Shown one piece after another: positions 25,001 through 36,129 of a DNA stretch of 64,000 bases. The notes beneath the pieces are model-generated. The model did no database searches. It had not been told where the DNA came from and saw nothing but the letters and a program-made list of their open reading frames with translations. Every line of letters starts with the position of its first letter. Positions within the stretch are counted from its first letter, which is position 1. Position numbers and translations under genes: made by a program. Origin of the DNA: Neoceratodus forsteri (lineage: Eukaryota > Chordata > Ceratodontiformes > Ceratodontidae); the NCBI GenBank assembly GCA_016271365.2, contig CM057453.1, forward strand, positions 502,299,001-502,363,000, given 5' to 3'.

Positions 25001-25110
25001 GGGACAAAAAACACTCCCTAAGCAAGGGATGTGTGTTAGTGAGGGGTTTAAGCAGAGGTTGTGGGAGGAGCTATTCCCCACATTGAACCTCGGGCTTAAG
25101 CCCCTCCCAT
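25001..25110. repeat. Repeat A1 of the split-repeat element
   Basis: Match of 19312-19419. On the minus strand it begins ATGGGAGGGGCTTAAGCCCG, the presumed 5' end of the element. It abuts the 60-bp satellite array. Confidence 0.8.
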
Positions 25111-25116
25111 AAAAGA

Positions 25117-25472
25117 CATTGCTCTGCTAATCCAGTGGTACACCCTCCTTTATCCAATACCAGTACATTTAAAAAACATTGCTCTGCAAGTCTAGTGGTC
25201 TCCCTTCCCACACCCAATCCTTGTATAATTAAATAAAGCATTTCCCTGGTAGTCTAGTGATCTCCCCCTTCTCATACTTGATCCCGATATGATTAAAAAA
25301 CACTGTCCTGGTTGACTAGTGGTTCCCCCCTCCCTCATTGAATCCTGGTACAATTAAAAAAAAACATTGCATTGGTAGTCCACGGGTCCCCTCTCCCCCA
25401 CCAATCCCAGTACAGTTAAAAAAATCACCCTGGAATCTAGTGGCACCCCCTTCCTCACCCAGTCGTGGTATA
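25117..25472 (+). repeat. ~60-bp satellite array, six units
   Basis: Units follow ATTGCTCTG.AAGTCTAGTGG, a pyrimidine tract, then AATCC.GGTACAATTAAAAAA. Unit lengths are about 60-64 bp. The same monomer lies in the opposite direction at 26850-27010 and 27838-27892. Confidence 0.8.
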
Positions 25473-25509
25473 GTGACTTATCACTCCTGTCCGTTCCTAA
25501 GTGCTCTAC

Positions 25510-25912
25510 AAATATGGCTGAGCAAGACTTTTCTTTTTTTGCCCTGAGACTTTGTAACTCCCTTCCATCTAATCTCAGGCTCTCTCAGTCCCATCCTCAC
25601 TTCTAGAAGGAGCGTCATAAGTTTTTAAGGTCCACTGATAGGTGCTCCAGTACTTGATGTGCTGTGAAGTATCTATAACAGCCAATATGCTACATCCTAT
25701 GTATTACTTGAGCTGTAAAGCACTGCCTGCTTTCTCCTAGCAACATTGTCTGATATCTAATGTTCAAGCTGTCAAAATTGTGTTACCTTCTCTAGTATGT
25801 CAAATTGTTTGGATGTTTTGTAATTTTCCCACGTCATACCTGAAAAGAGGCATTACATTGTTTAGTGCACCTATTTCATAAACAAAAACTGACTAAATAT
25901 CTATTTTAGTTT
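25510..25912 (+). mobile_element. LINE 3' fragment (C-terminal codons plus 3' UTR)
   Basis: The frame near 25535-25605 reads F-A-L-R-L-C-N-S-L-P-S-N-L-R-L-S-Q-S then a stop, resembling the W-N-S-L-P C-terminal motif of LINEs. The downstream T-rich segment ends at TACCTGAAAAGAGGCATTAC...TTAGTGCACC. That is shared with the tail at about 39935-40005. Confidence 0.45.
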
Positions 25913-25919
25913 CTCTGTT

Positions 25920-26479
25920 TTTCCCCTTTGGTCAATCCCATCCCTCAGAACCCCCATCCCTGGCACCCTGATGGCCAACAGGACTTACCTGACAGCTGTC
26001 TTCCCCAGGGCTAACCTCCCCCCCCCCAGCAAGGGTGGCGGGACTCCTCAACCACTGCCATTGAGCAGGAACCAGTTCTGTTGGCTGGCCTAGATAGTCA
26101 GGTGTAGGGTCTGTGGGTATATAACCTCATCCTGCCAGCTGGCATTTTCATCTCTGTTTTTCCTCCCTGAGAGGGCACAGCCCGCAATATCATCATGACG
26201 CATGCCACATGCTTCCGCAAAATGAACGTCTATGCCTGCTGTGCCCCATTGCTCTCTGGCAGTCCCAAACTGCCTTTAACCCAGCTTCCACTAGGGGCCA
26301 GGCATTCACAGGGCTACCAGCTCCCCCACCCAGAGGAGAAGAACAGGCATTTGGGCGCTCAGTCATCCTCCCCTGGCCAATGCATTGACTCCCCAAGTTC
26401 ACTCCTGCACCTGAGTCCTCAGCGGTGCAAGCAGTAGTGTTATTGCTGCACCAGCAGGCTGGCAGTCTTGGCATAGTTC
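25920..26479. other. No recognisable gene
   Basis: GC-rich, with short open frames on both strands that lack family resemblance. A run of C occurs near 26020. Confidence 0.4.
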
Positions 26480-27010
26480 ACCAAACAATTGCTCTGGAAG
26501 TCTAGTGATTCCCCCACCAATTCCCAATACAATTTAATTTCAGACTGTCTCTTGAGTCTGGTGCCCCCTGCAGTGCATGAGACAGCGACCTGCTCACTAT
26601 CGCTGCTGGCCACCATCTAACTCCCACAACTATATTCACGTTTGCGATAGAAGTCACTGTATCCTTACTGCACTTGAGTAGGTACCATATCAGTACAGTG
26701 ACTTCTATGGCAAACATGAATGTAGTTGTGTCAGTTGACGGTGGCCAGCAGCAGCAGAGGCAAGCGGAGAGTAAATACTTGCCACAATGTCAAGAACTAT
26801 GGGGACACACCAGACACTGACAATACTGGACATTTCAGTTCTGTTGGGATTGAGTGAAGGAGGGGGATCATAGACTACCAGTGAAAACTTTTTTAATTGT
26901 ACTGCGATCGGGTAAAAGGGGGGACCACTAGACTACCAGGGCAATGTTTTTTAGTTGTACTGGGATTGGATGGGGGGGTTCACTAGACTGCCAGAGCAAT
27001 TTTTTTAAAG
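26480..27010. mobile_element. Foldback element centred near 26677 with satellite monomers in its arms
   Basis: The left arm (26480-26658) contains one plus monomer, then GCTGGCCACCATCTAACTCC and GATAGAAGTCACTGTA. The right arm (26696-27010) contains the inverse, CAGTGACTTCTATGGC and GACGGTGGCCAGC, then three minus monomers. Arms pair for about 170 bases around a 37-base centre. No transposase is present. Confidence 0.65.
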
Positions 27011-27056
27011 GAAAAGTAAAGTCAAAATTTACAAAAAATATGTTGTACAGAGTGTT

Positions 27057-27116
27057 TTGATTTGTAGGGCAGACTAGATGGATCTTGTGGTCCCCTTCTG
27101 CCGTCAACTTCTATGT
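27057..27116 (+). mobile_element. CR1-type 3' terminal fragment
   Basis: GGGCAGACTAGATGGATCTT followed by a TTCTGCCGTCAACTTCTATG tail matches the tail form of the CR1 copies at 34950-35005 and 38006-38060 (minus). It is only the last ~60 bases. Confidence 0.5.
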
Positions 27117-27119
27117 ATG

Positions 27120-27837
27120 TGTACTCCTACTAAGTCCCTTACCTTTATCTGCTGAAAGGATTTTTTTCTAAATTTGCTTGCTGGTTTTATGGCCCCTGGG
27201 GATCTCTATGTTAGCATTTTTTGTGGATCTTCTTGGTCCAACAGTGCCTTCTGTCGCATGTGACAGTGATCTGTCCAGGACAATTGATTCAGAGAGTAGT
27301 AACTGCTGCAGTAGCAATCTACTGTTAGCAGCCTGATATTCTGGCTTTGACTAAATAGCTCTGTCTAATCCATAATTTCTGATTTCTAGGTATGTATCTA
27401 GGTCTAGCCAGCAGAAATGTTTTGTTTTTAAAGCTTTTCACGTTCTCAAACTACACACAACCATTAAAAAGCACACAAATAACCCGAGGTCACAAATACT
27501 GTAATTAGTAAAGACTTCAGCTGGTTCCTTACAGAGTAGCCCACTCAATTATCCCTTAGGCATTTGCCTTCTGTAAATGTAGTCTTCATTAATGCTGCCT
27601 GGACAAGGAGAGTTACTCAACATCACAGCTCTGCTAACGTAAACATGAGCAAAACAAACAGCTGTTATTGAATTAGTGGTCCTAGACGCATCACTGTCAC
27701 ATGGAACAGGAGACATTGTAGGAACACAAAGAGCCATTAAAAATGCTAATATGGAGATAGATGGGAAAACAATCTGCACAACATATTCTTTTTGCAAATT
27801 TTGACTTTGGTTTTCTGTTAATGTAACTAGAATTAGG
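27120..27837. other. No recognisable gene
   Basis: AT-rich, without coding, terminal repeats or RNA-gene motifs that I can identify. Confidence 0.4.
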
Positions 27838-27892
27838 TGAGGTAGGGGGGACTTAGACTACCAGGGTAATGTTTTAGTATATTACTGAGATC
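27838..27892 (-). repeat. Single satellite monomer, minus orientation
   Basis: GGGGGGACTTAGACTACCAG followed by GGTAATGTTTTAG is the reverse complement of the 60-bp monomer. Confidence 0.5.
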
Positions 27893-28133
27893 TAGCAGTG
27901 CACGTTTTTGAGAGGTTGGCCACTCACAAAATGCTGATGCACTTTTCATTCACAGCTTAACCTGTTGTATAATTAGAAAGCTTGATGGACAGAAGTTCAT
28001 GCATTTGTTTTTTTATCACAGGCCCCAGCCCTCAGTACACTGCAGTGGGACAGCAGCAAAACACTTCCTGACTTCTGTCACAATAGGAACTGTTCTGCAA
28101 CCTTAATAAGCTTGCATGCACACATTCGTGCGT

Positions 28134-28168
<35 letters not shown>
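28134..28168. repeat. (CA)n microsatellite
   Basis: About 17 CA dinucleotides. Confidence 0.95.
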
Positions 28169-28169
<1 letters not shown>

Positions 28170-28439
28170 CTCCTGCAAATTGTGAACTACCAGTCCCCTT
28201 ATGCCTTCCTACTGAAACATCTTGGAACTGGGAGCTAATTTTCTGTGCACTAAACAGAAACTGCACAACAGACTGCTACATATATGTGGCTGGAAATTAT
28301 GATGCCTATCTGTTCAATCCCAACTTATGGTTAGTTCTCTTCCATCTGTCATAGACATTTTCTCCTCATAGTATTACTTCTCCATGATGCCATTACATTA
28401 TTTTTTTATAAAATTATTTTTATTTTTAATTTTACAATT

Positions 28440-28625
28440 TTTGGCCAGGAAAGACACATTAAGCTGTGGCTTATATCCAGGTACATCCTGGGAGCACAGG
28501 GAAGTTACAGTAAGTGACTTGCTCACAGTCACACAGTACACAAGTGGTGACTGTGGGATTCAAACCCAGTCTCCAGGTTTGCAGCTCAATGCTCGTAACC
28601 ACTATGATATTCTACCTCCCAAAAT
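28440..28625 (-). mobile_element. MIR/CORE-like tRNA-derived SINE
   Basis: On the minus strand an A-box-like start lies near 28615. A B-box (GGGTTTGAATCCCAC) lies near 28550-28570. The CORE-like block TGTGTGACTGTGAGCAAGTC then leads to a GAGCACAGGG/CCAGG region. The same SINE occurs at 47840, 49445 and 57173. Confidence 0.7.
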
Positions 28626-29039
28626 AAAGATATCAGTGTTGTTTATAATATCCTAAAATATGGATTGATAATCATGCCATTGCTAAAATCTGCTGTGCCA
28701 TTATACCATAGCCCCTAGACATTTTGGCAGGGGTAATGGCTTGTGCTGCATTAGTAAATGAACACCAAAAGGATTTACCTGAGTTCCTGACCCCGTTGAA
28801 AGACTGAAGAGTGGTGCCCAACATAAGAATGCCCTTTGTCTTTTGGTTCATTAAGTGCTTAGTATCCAAACACAGCCTACACTGGACAGTGCGGCTACTG
28901 TTACTAATGAAAGTCAACATCTAAAGTAGTTATAAACAAGCATTTGTCAATGCCGAATATTGGCTTGCTGGCATTGGCATTGGTAGTGCAGGAGTTAGAG
29001 AGATGCATAATGGGAATGGCAGTGAAGTATTGAACTAAC

Positions 29040-29392
29040 GCCAACCACCCTGCAGAGCCTAAAAGGCATTGGGGGTGTGCCTTTGGGTCGTCAGCCATAA
29101 TGCCTATGCCATTCCACCTCACCCCACCCTGCAGACAGCAATAAGTGTCAGGTTGTGCCATGGGATCTTCGGCCCTTACACTCACCCCATTCTATAAGGA
29201 AATAAGCTAAGATGGGTGCAGTTGAGGAGAATGGGGTGAACGTTAGGGCCAAAGACCCCAAGGCACACCTTGATGCCTGTCAATGGCTGCAGGGGCTAGG
29301 GGTGGAATGCCATGAGCATTACGGCTCAGCGAATCCAATCCCACACACACCCATGCCTGTCAATCTCTACAGGGTGGGCGATACAGTTGAAA
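29040..29392. repeat. Large imperfect palindrome
   Basis: Left-arm landmarks GGTGTGCCTTTGGGTCGTC, CATTCCACCTCACCCCACC and CTTACACTCACCCCATTC reappear inverted on the right as GAATGGGGTGAACGTTAGGG, AAGACCCCAAGGCACACC and AGGGGTGGAATGCCATG. The centre lies near 29205 with a ~40-base loop. It may be a foldback element or part of the R1 flank. Confidence 0.55.
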
Positions 29393-29829
29393 CCCTAACA
29401 CCCCAGGTGTTTGTTAGTATTTTCACTACAAATTTTCAACATGGGCTTTTTGGGACTCCACCTCATGAACAGTGTCACTGTCATTTCGTTACTCAATCCT
29501 GAAAGGTGATTTCGCACAGCGACTGTGCCATTCCGTGCCACAGGTGCGGAAACACATTTCAGGCAGAATGTGAAAAATAACAACTGTACTGTTCATGAGG
29601 AGGTGTAAAAAAATGGCAATGTTGAAAGCCTGGACTGAAAATATGAAACACTGGCGAAGTTAAGAGCGTGCACAGAAACTGTACAACGCATGCCCGTAAC
29701 GCAATCATTTTTTGGAATTTTTCCACCAAATTTTCAACATGGATATTTTGGGACCTGCCCTCCTGAACAGTGACACTTTGATTGTGTTAATTTGTCCAAA
29801 AGTTTATTTCCCACTGCAATTGTGCCATT

Positions 29830-32742
29830 TTTTACTTATTTTTTTTTATTTATTGAAATGTTTCACCAGAAAGGCAAACTGGACAACAAGTTGCTCATCT
29901 CCTGGTGCGACCTGGGGGTGGGGTACAGAAGGATGCACATACAAATTTGACATACGATTTAACATTTAACTAAGAGCGGGAGAAACACAATTCATTTGCA
30001 TAAACCTGTACATACAATTTATGCTTGTAGAGTGGGTTTCAGATTTACATTTAACATGATGGAGAAATTAATTCATATATGACTGAGAATTAAACATACA
30101 TAGATGTGCCCTGACTGGACAGGTCAATAAGTGCTAGTGAATCAGATCCAGGTGAACTAATGCACTTTAACTGCAGAGGGGAGAGGGGACAGGCTGTGGT
30201 GAGCCAATTAGGGTGGGATAGAACTGGACAAGAGTAGAGAGGGGGTGATGTGGGGGGGGTAAAAAGGCTTGTCCTGTATTAGGCCCCTCCAGGATGTTGA
30301 GAACCCTGCCGGGGGCAAGACAAGCACAGGCAAGTTGGGAATGGTGCGGGAGAAGGACAGAGATAACACTAAGGGGGAAGATAAAGTAGAAGAGCAGGAG
30401 TGAAGGGTAGCTAGCTGGGGGAAGAATTAGCAGAAGATTGGAGCAGGTAGAAAGCTGTCACAATGAGGAATTAGTTAAGGAGGATTGAAACAACAGCAGC
30501 TAGCAGACAGAAAGTTATGTAACGCAGAGGTTAGGGAGCAGGAAGAGGAGGAATGCCTTATTTGGGAGGGAAGGGAGCTCCAGGTTAGGGGGGAAGTGGT
30601 GGAAGAAGTCTGATTGACCAATGAGGGTAGTTCAATGGAGGACTAGCAAAGTACGAGTGTCAGCGGATCTGAGAGAGTGGGAGGGGGGATGAGAGGGAGC
30701 AAGCAAGGTAGTGAGGAAGTTCGCCTAGCCAGAATTTAGAAGTGAGTTTGGCACAATGAGCCAAGCATCTGTTAGCAAGGTGGGGGAGGACAAGGCATGG
30801 TATAGGTCACAATGATGAGTGCGAGAAGGAGCATCAAGGGCGAAGCGACAGAAGGAGTTAGAGTCCAATCTGGTTAGGGTAGATTTGGGAGTGACACCAT
30901 ACACTACATCACAGTAGTCAAAAATGGGGCGGATCATCTTTTGGATGAGTTCATGCCGAGCCATAGGAGGGATACAACTGCGGTTCCTAAATAAGGCACC
31001 AAGCTTGGGGTGTAGTTTTTTCAGGATGGTGTTGATGTGGCCAGCAAAGCTGAAGTGTTTGTCCAGCCAGACCCCAAGGTATCTGAAAGAGGAGGTCTCC
31101 TCGAGGATTGTCCCATCAAGGGTATGGAAGGAGGTTAAAAGGTGGAGCCTAGAGAGTCTCTGTCTAGTGCCGAAGGTCATGGAGACTGTCTTTTTGGCAT
31201 TGAGGAACAGCTGATGTGAGGTAAACCAGAGCTGAACCTTGCAGAAGTCATGCTGTAGGGTGGTTTCTACATTGATGAGGCATTTGCCTGAGGTGAACAA
31301 GACAGTGTCATCGGCATACATATGTATAGAAGAGGAGGGGGAGCAGACTGTGGGGAGATCATTTAGGAAGATGGAAAAGAGAATAGAGCTGAGCACTGAG
31401 CCCTGGGGGACACCAGTGGAAATTGTGAGGGGGCCGAGATTGCATCCTGAATCTTGACTGATTGCATTCTGCCAGGGACATAGACTCTAAACCAGTTAAG
31501 AGCAGGAGCAGACAGGCTAGCAGTCATAAAGGAGTTAAGAAGCAAGGCATGGGAGACTGTGTCGAAGGTCTTAGCGAGGTCGACAAAAATAGTGGAGGTG
31601 ATGAGGCCATTGTCCTTTCCTGTGAGGATGGTGTCAGTGAGCCTAAGGAGGGAGGTGGTAATGGAGTGGTTCTTCTGAAAACCAGATTAGAATGGGGTGA
31701 AGAAGGAAGAGGCAACCAGAAAGGAGGTTAGTTGAGAGAGGACCAGGTGTTCTTGGAGCTTGGCAAGGGCAGGGAGAAGGGAGATTGAGCAATAGTTGGC
31801 AGGGAAGGAGGGTTCCCCACCCTTAGGAAGAGGGAGGACTAACGCATGTGTCCAAGGTGAGGGGACGGAGGATGACTTGAAGGAGTGATTTAGAATTAGG
31901 GAGAGAGGGTAAGCAATAGCAGAGGCTGAAAGATATAGGAGCTTAGGGTCGAGGTCGTCCGGTGAGGAGCCTTTGGAGGGGTTGATAGAGAGGAGAGCAG
32001 TTAGTGTCTCTGCAGGAGAGACAGGAGTGAAGGAGAAGAAAGGTGGGCAACAGAGGGTTGAGAGACTGGAAGGGGAGGAGAGGGGTAGGGATGGAGGGGA
32101 GTGACTTTAGGAGATTTGAGGCACAGGAAGTTGTAATAGGAATTAAACTCCTGTGCTACCATATTTGGTTTGGACACTAAGGTGTTGTTTATCTTAGCAC
32201 AGGGGTGGGGGTGTGCAGGGGGAGAGTGGACCACTTTCCGGAAATTGAAGGGGGAATTAAAGTTATTTTGGAAAGATGAATTGAAATATTCAGACTTGGC
32301 TAACCTGGTAGCTTTTTTGCATGCATTTCTTGCATGCGATAATTTGTGTAGTCTGATGGGAGCTGGGAGGCCTTGTTTGCTCCAAGCTTTATCCCATTCC
32401 CTGAGACAGGTTATTAACTCAGGGGTGATCCAGGGATGATGGTTACCTCGGACCCTAGTGCATTTGAACGGGGCATAGGAGTTCCAGGTAACTAGAAATC
32501 TATCCTTGAAGTAACTGAAGGCTTGGTCTACGGAGGGGGCAGAGGCAATTGGGGACCAGTCGGAGTTAGTTAATTAAATGAGGAGGGGGTTCAGGTTTAG
32601 GGAGATGAAGGACTGGAGTTGCAGGGTTTTGTGTGGCAGTTTTGGGCAATGAACCTTCCTGACAAGAAATATTGGGTGGTGATCACTGAGGGCATTCGAG
32701 AGGATGCCAGACTTAATGAGTCAATGAGGGTGGGAGGTGACA
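29830..32742 (-). mobile_element. L2-like LINE insertion (5' truncated)
   Basis: The 3' tail, read on the minus strand, is CCTTTCTGGTGAAAC...AATAAATAAA at 29837-29880. The 5' break at 32742 falls just before the endonuclease SDH motif. Candidate target duplication GCCATT occurs at 29824-29829 and 32743-32748. The tail matches that of the LINE at 42.4-45.8 kb and the end of the SINE at 57.17 kb. Confidence 0.75.
30725..32720 (-). pseudogene. L2-like LINE ORF2: endonuclease end, RT and C-terminal part
   Basis: Minus-strand motifs in order: N-A-L-S-D-H-H-P-I-F near 32685 (end of the endonuclease), H-H-P-W-I-T-P-E-L near 32430, a degenerate ISLLPALAKLQEHLVLSQL near 31775, SGFQKNHSITTSLLRL near 31680, F-V-D-L-A-K-T-F-D near 31590, an intact Y-A-D-D at 31307-31318, and S-F-R-Y-L-G-V-W-L-D near 31080. 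The final readable frame ends at 30725. The RT catalytic motif is intact, but frameshifts and stops occur around 31360-31750. Products of this family nick DNA and reverse-transcribe at the target. The clade name (L2) is a judgement from motif style. Confidence 0.75.
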
Positions 32743-33288
32743 GCCATTCTGCGCCACAGGTGTGAAAACATGTTTTGGGAAGGATGTGAAAAATGCCAGC
32801 TGTACTATTCATAGGGAGGTGTGAAAAAATGGCAATGTTGAAAATTTGGAGTGAAAATATTAAAAACTGACCAAGTTACGAACCAGTGTAGAAACTGCAC
32901 AATGCATGCTCCTAACACAGTCACTGTTTGTAATTTTTTCACCAAATTTGAAACATCGGCTTTTTGGGACCTACCCTCATGAACAGTGGCACTGTTATTT
33001 CATTAATTGGTCCCAAAAGATGATTCTGCACAGCGACAGCGAAATCACCATTTGGGACCGTGAAATGAAATGACACTGCCAGTGTTCACGAGGTGGGGTC
33101 CCAAGAACCCCATGTTGACAATTTGGGGCCAAAATTCCAAACAAATGGCTGAGATATCAACCTAAGTTATATCCTCCCCCATTGACTCCCATTATACGGC
33201 TTACCTTTGATTCTTCATTTTGCGGTCCGACTTTGCAGAGTGCAGACGTGTCCCGCTCCACAGAAGATGACAGCGCTGACCTCTGGAG

Positions 33289-33391
33289 GTAAGTATTGGG
33301 TGAGGAGGTGCGGGGAGGTGGATGCACAGAGGGAGGGTTGGGATGGAGGAGGGGATGGCGACATAACGATGGACCATTTCCTTTTATACAG
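33289..33391 (+). other. Candidate small intron in R1 copy 2
   Basis: Donor GGAG|GTAAGTATT at 33289 and acceptor CCTTTTATACAG ending at 33391 lie at the positions corresponding to 8413-8522 in copy 1. Confidence 0.3.
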
Positions 33392-34214
33392 GAGGAAAAA
33401 AAAAAAACAGCGAAGGACAGTTTTCTTCTTTTACAGGGCAATTTTTTTTTTTATTAATGTGGGCACACTGGAGTGGGCTCCCAGTGTGCCACAATAGTGG
33501 GGAGGGGCATGCCAAAATGGGGATTGGACATCCCGATTTCAGCAAATCATGTAGAGGGGTTTGAGGGTGAGGGGGCCCTTGTGACACCAGGAGTGGGGTG
33601 GGCTTCCAGTGTGTCACATTAATGGGGGGAGAGAGGATACATGCCAACACAGGGATTGGGCATCCCGATGTTGGCTTTTCGGGACTGTGTGGTGGGTGAC
33701 AGGAGCCGCCATGTTTTGGCTCACTGGGGTGGGCTCCCAGTGTGCCACATTTAATGGGGAGGAATACATGCCAACACGGGGATTGGGCACCCCCGATGTT
33801 GGCTTTGCAGGACTGTGTGGTGGGCGGTAGGTACTACCATTGTGGAAAGCTGCTCTGCGGCTACATTATTTATTGAAGTGTTTCACCAGGAAAGGCATAC
33901 TGAGCAAACATGTTGCTGGTAACTCCGGCCATGCGCATTACTGTGCACTGTAATGTGCATGGCTGGAGTCTTGTCATCTGCCGCTGCAATGACGAAACTG
34001 TACCTGATTGCAGTGGCTGATTTCTTTCAACTGTTTGGCTCTCTTTGAAGTTTTCTGTCATCGCCAGCATGCTCACTGATTGGCAGCTGAGGGACGCACC
34101 CACTAAAGTGTCCCCTGCATTGGCCACAACACTGACACACCTCTGAAATGTGCTACTACCACAAGATGTTGCTTGCACGTGCACGCAAGCCAACATAAAA
34201 CGGATCTCTGAAAT

Positions 34215-34555
34215 GCTGCAATCTGCTCGACTGTCAGCATATCAGACCCTTACATTAACCCCTGTTACACTGCCATGTACAGCATGATCACCACGGCACA
34301 TGAATTCTTTCGTTCCGTATTTCATTCTCTAGCACTACTGAATGACTGGAATACTGCTTCCTGATTCTCAACCAGCATTTTTAAACTGTTGGTGGATTAA
34401 CTACTTAGCTATAAATCTCCCTCACAATGAGGGAAACATTCAAAAGGTACATATTTAACCCTTTTCTTTTGGAATATTTTTTTTTATAATTGCAATAAGG
34501 CACTTCCATGAGTTAGATTAACAGTCAATCACCCTCTGGGGCAATATGGCAGAAG
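34215..34555. other. No recognisable gene
   Basis: AT-rich unique-looking stretch. I see no coding, repeat or RNA motif. Confidence 0.4.
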
Positions 34556-34559
34556 AAGA

Positions 34560-35035
34560 GAGAGAGGAGAGAAGGGAAAAGGGGACATGACAGAGACCTT
34601 TAAGTACTTAAAAAGCATAAACAAAGTCAGAGAGGGAGGATTGTTTCGCTTAAAGGGGGGGAAGGGTCTCTAGGGGGCACAGTCTGAAGTTGGAAAGGGG
34701 AAGGTTCAGGAGGGAGATGAGGAGGCACTACTTTACAGAGAGAGTGGTGGCGAGATGGAGCACACTGCTGGAGGAGTTAATCGAAGTGAGGACAGTGGAT
34801 AGCTTTAACCGGGGTTGTGATAGAGTCAAGGACACGATTAGTACAGACAAGAACACAAAGGGAGAAAGACCAGGAAAGGGCCGGGAGGAAGGGAGGGGTT
34901 TGGGTGGGGCTGGGGCAGCTGTAGTAATATGAAACTAAGAACTGCACAATCAGGCAGACTTGATATCCCTGTGGGTCTTTTTCTGCCAGCAATTTCGTAT
35001 GTTCGTATGGTTGTAATTACGCCCCTAGTGGCTGA
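34560..35035 (+). mobile_element. CR1 3' end (C-terminal codons and 3' UTR)
   Basis: A frameshifted reading gives T-F-K-Y-L-K-S-I-N-K-V near 34597. Then comes R-R-E-M-R-R-H-Y-F-T-E-R-V-V-A-R-W near 34700-34760, the conserved CR1 ORF2 C-terminus before the W-N-x-L-P motif. The 3' UTR ends near 35010 with TTTTTCTGCCAGCAATTTCG and repeated TATGTTCG-type octamers. The element is 5' truncated at about 34560. Confidence 0.75.
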
Positions 35036-35114
35036 TTAACAGAATGTTAAAGAGGGAGTCCGGCCAAAAGTGCTACATGTACGCATTCATCACCGACAGA
35101 GGAGGGCTCTACCG

Positions 35115-35176
35115 GTGGATTAATGCCCAGGTGGGGGGTGTTGGTGTGCTTCCAACAACCACGGGCATTAATCCCC
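35115..35176. repeat. Short hairpin
   Basis: GGATTAATGCCC (about 35117) pairs with GGGCATTAATCC (about 35163-35174), with additional pairing of GGTGTTGG and CCAACAACC inside. Confidence 0.6.
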
Positions 35177-35189
35177 AGTAAACCCGGCA

Positions 35190-35980
35190 GCTGGAGGTGA
35201 TATCTCTTACTATATATAGGGCCACATAATACCTTTCCGATTCTTGTGTGTCATGTTGGTTCATCAGAGCGGTAAACATCGACAGTGACATTCAGTAATG
35301 TATGAAACGCACTCTGGTTCGTTAACCAACATTTGTTTATCTTACGATTTGTTTTCCGCTACAAAGACAAAGTTTGACACTGTTAACGTTTACAGCATCA
35401 TTAGTCTCCCAGTACCACAGCACATGAAATTGAAGCGTACGATTCCTCACAATTCGCTTGCGACACTGAATACTTGCACAATTCTGGTGTCTGTATCAGT
35501 GGCGCTGTGCTTCATTTGCATACTTTTCTCTGTTTCCGTTACTCTTACCACTACATCTCTTGTGTCGCTCGCCCTGTTACTGATCATCCACCCATCCTAC
35601 TATTCGCTTCACTGCACATAACCGGGACGTACCTGTGTACTTCTCCACATCTTGGAGTCCTGGACATGTCGGCAGAATGCACGCTGTGAGACTGCAATGT
35701 ACTACTATATTCTATGGTGTGCACTGGGCACAGCCGTTCTGCTTGCCGCTAATGCTTAGTTGGATCTCCAACCTCCTCATTCCTGTCGCAGTGCTGCACC
35801 ATGTGGCTACTTCTGGTAGGGCGTCAGCAGGCTGTACTGGTGGGTTGCATCACCTGACACATTTCGACCGATCTTTTCCCTCCATTTGAGTCATTTTTTT
35901 CAGCCCATGTTACAATACAGAATTAGAAACAGCATATGCTTTATAAACCTCATACCAAAAATAGAGATCTCTAAATCACT
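35190..35980. other. No recognisable gene
   Basis: Two overlapping plus-strand open frames of about 107 and 84 codons exist but show no family resemblance, start context or supporting features. I treat them as chance. Confidence 0.35.
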
Positions 35981-36129
35981 TTGTGTAAAAGTTACGTTTC
36001 AGTGAAGCACTAATAATGATGTCATAACCAAAAGTCACAGCCTAGTCCTCCATGTCAGCAACCTTATAGGGCTTATTTTTCCAGAGTTTGTAGCTGTAGT
36101 ACTCATTTGAAAAAAGATAAGTGAAACAG

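Larger units (their letters stand above)
19139..25110 (-). mobile_element. Split-direct-repeat element, Ngaro/DIRS-like order (degenerate or non-autonomous)
   Basis: Two different repeats frame this 6-kb block. Repeat A occurs at 25001-25110 and 19312-19419. Repeat B occurs at 19425-19545 and 19139-19255. Read on the minus strand the order is A1 - 5.4 kb internal - B1 - A2 - B2. That is the split arrangement known for Ngaro/PAT-type tyrosine-recombinase retroelements, and not a simple LTR pair. The internal part shows no readable RT, RNase H or recombinase on either strand. It is either a non-autonomous derivative or too decayed. A 56-bp purine-rich spacer sits between A2 and B2, which is a weak point. 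Confidence 0.5.
29410..34210. repeat. Composite repeat R1, copy 2, split by a LINE at 29830-32742
   Basis: 29410-29829 and 32743-34210 together reproduce the order of R1 copy 1: two ~295-bp units, palindrome, candidate intron, CTCCCAGTGTGCCAC block, and the terminal segment CACGCAAGCCAACATAAAA near 34190. GCCATT is duplicated at both break points. Confidence 0.65.

Noticed and set aside
19139..25110. Simple LTR retrotransposon
   Set aside because: The two outer repeats are not the same sequence at both ends, and no primer-binding site, polypurine tract or pol motifs were seen; the split order fits better.
28134..28168. Z-DNA or regulatory role for the CA repeat
   Set aside because: Ordinary dinucleotide repeat without supporting context.
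35298..35889. Overlapping plus-strand frames of 107, 71 and 84 codons
   Set aside because: No domain, signal peptide or codon pattern that I can support.
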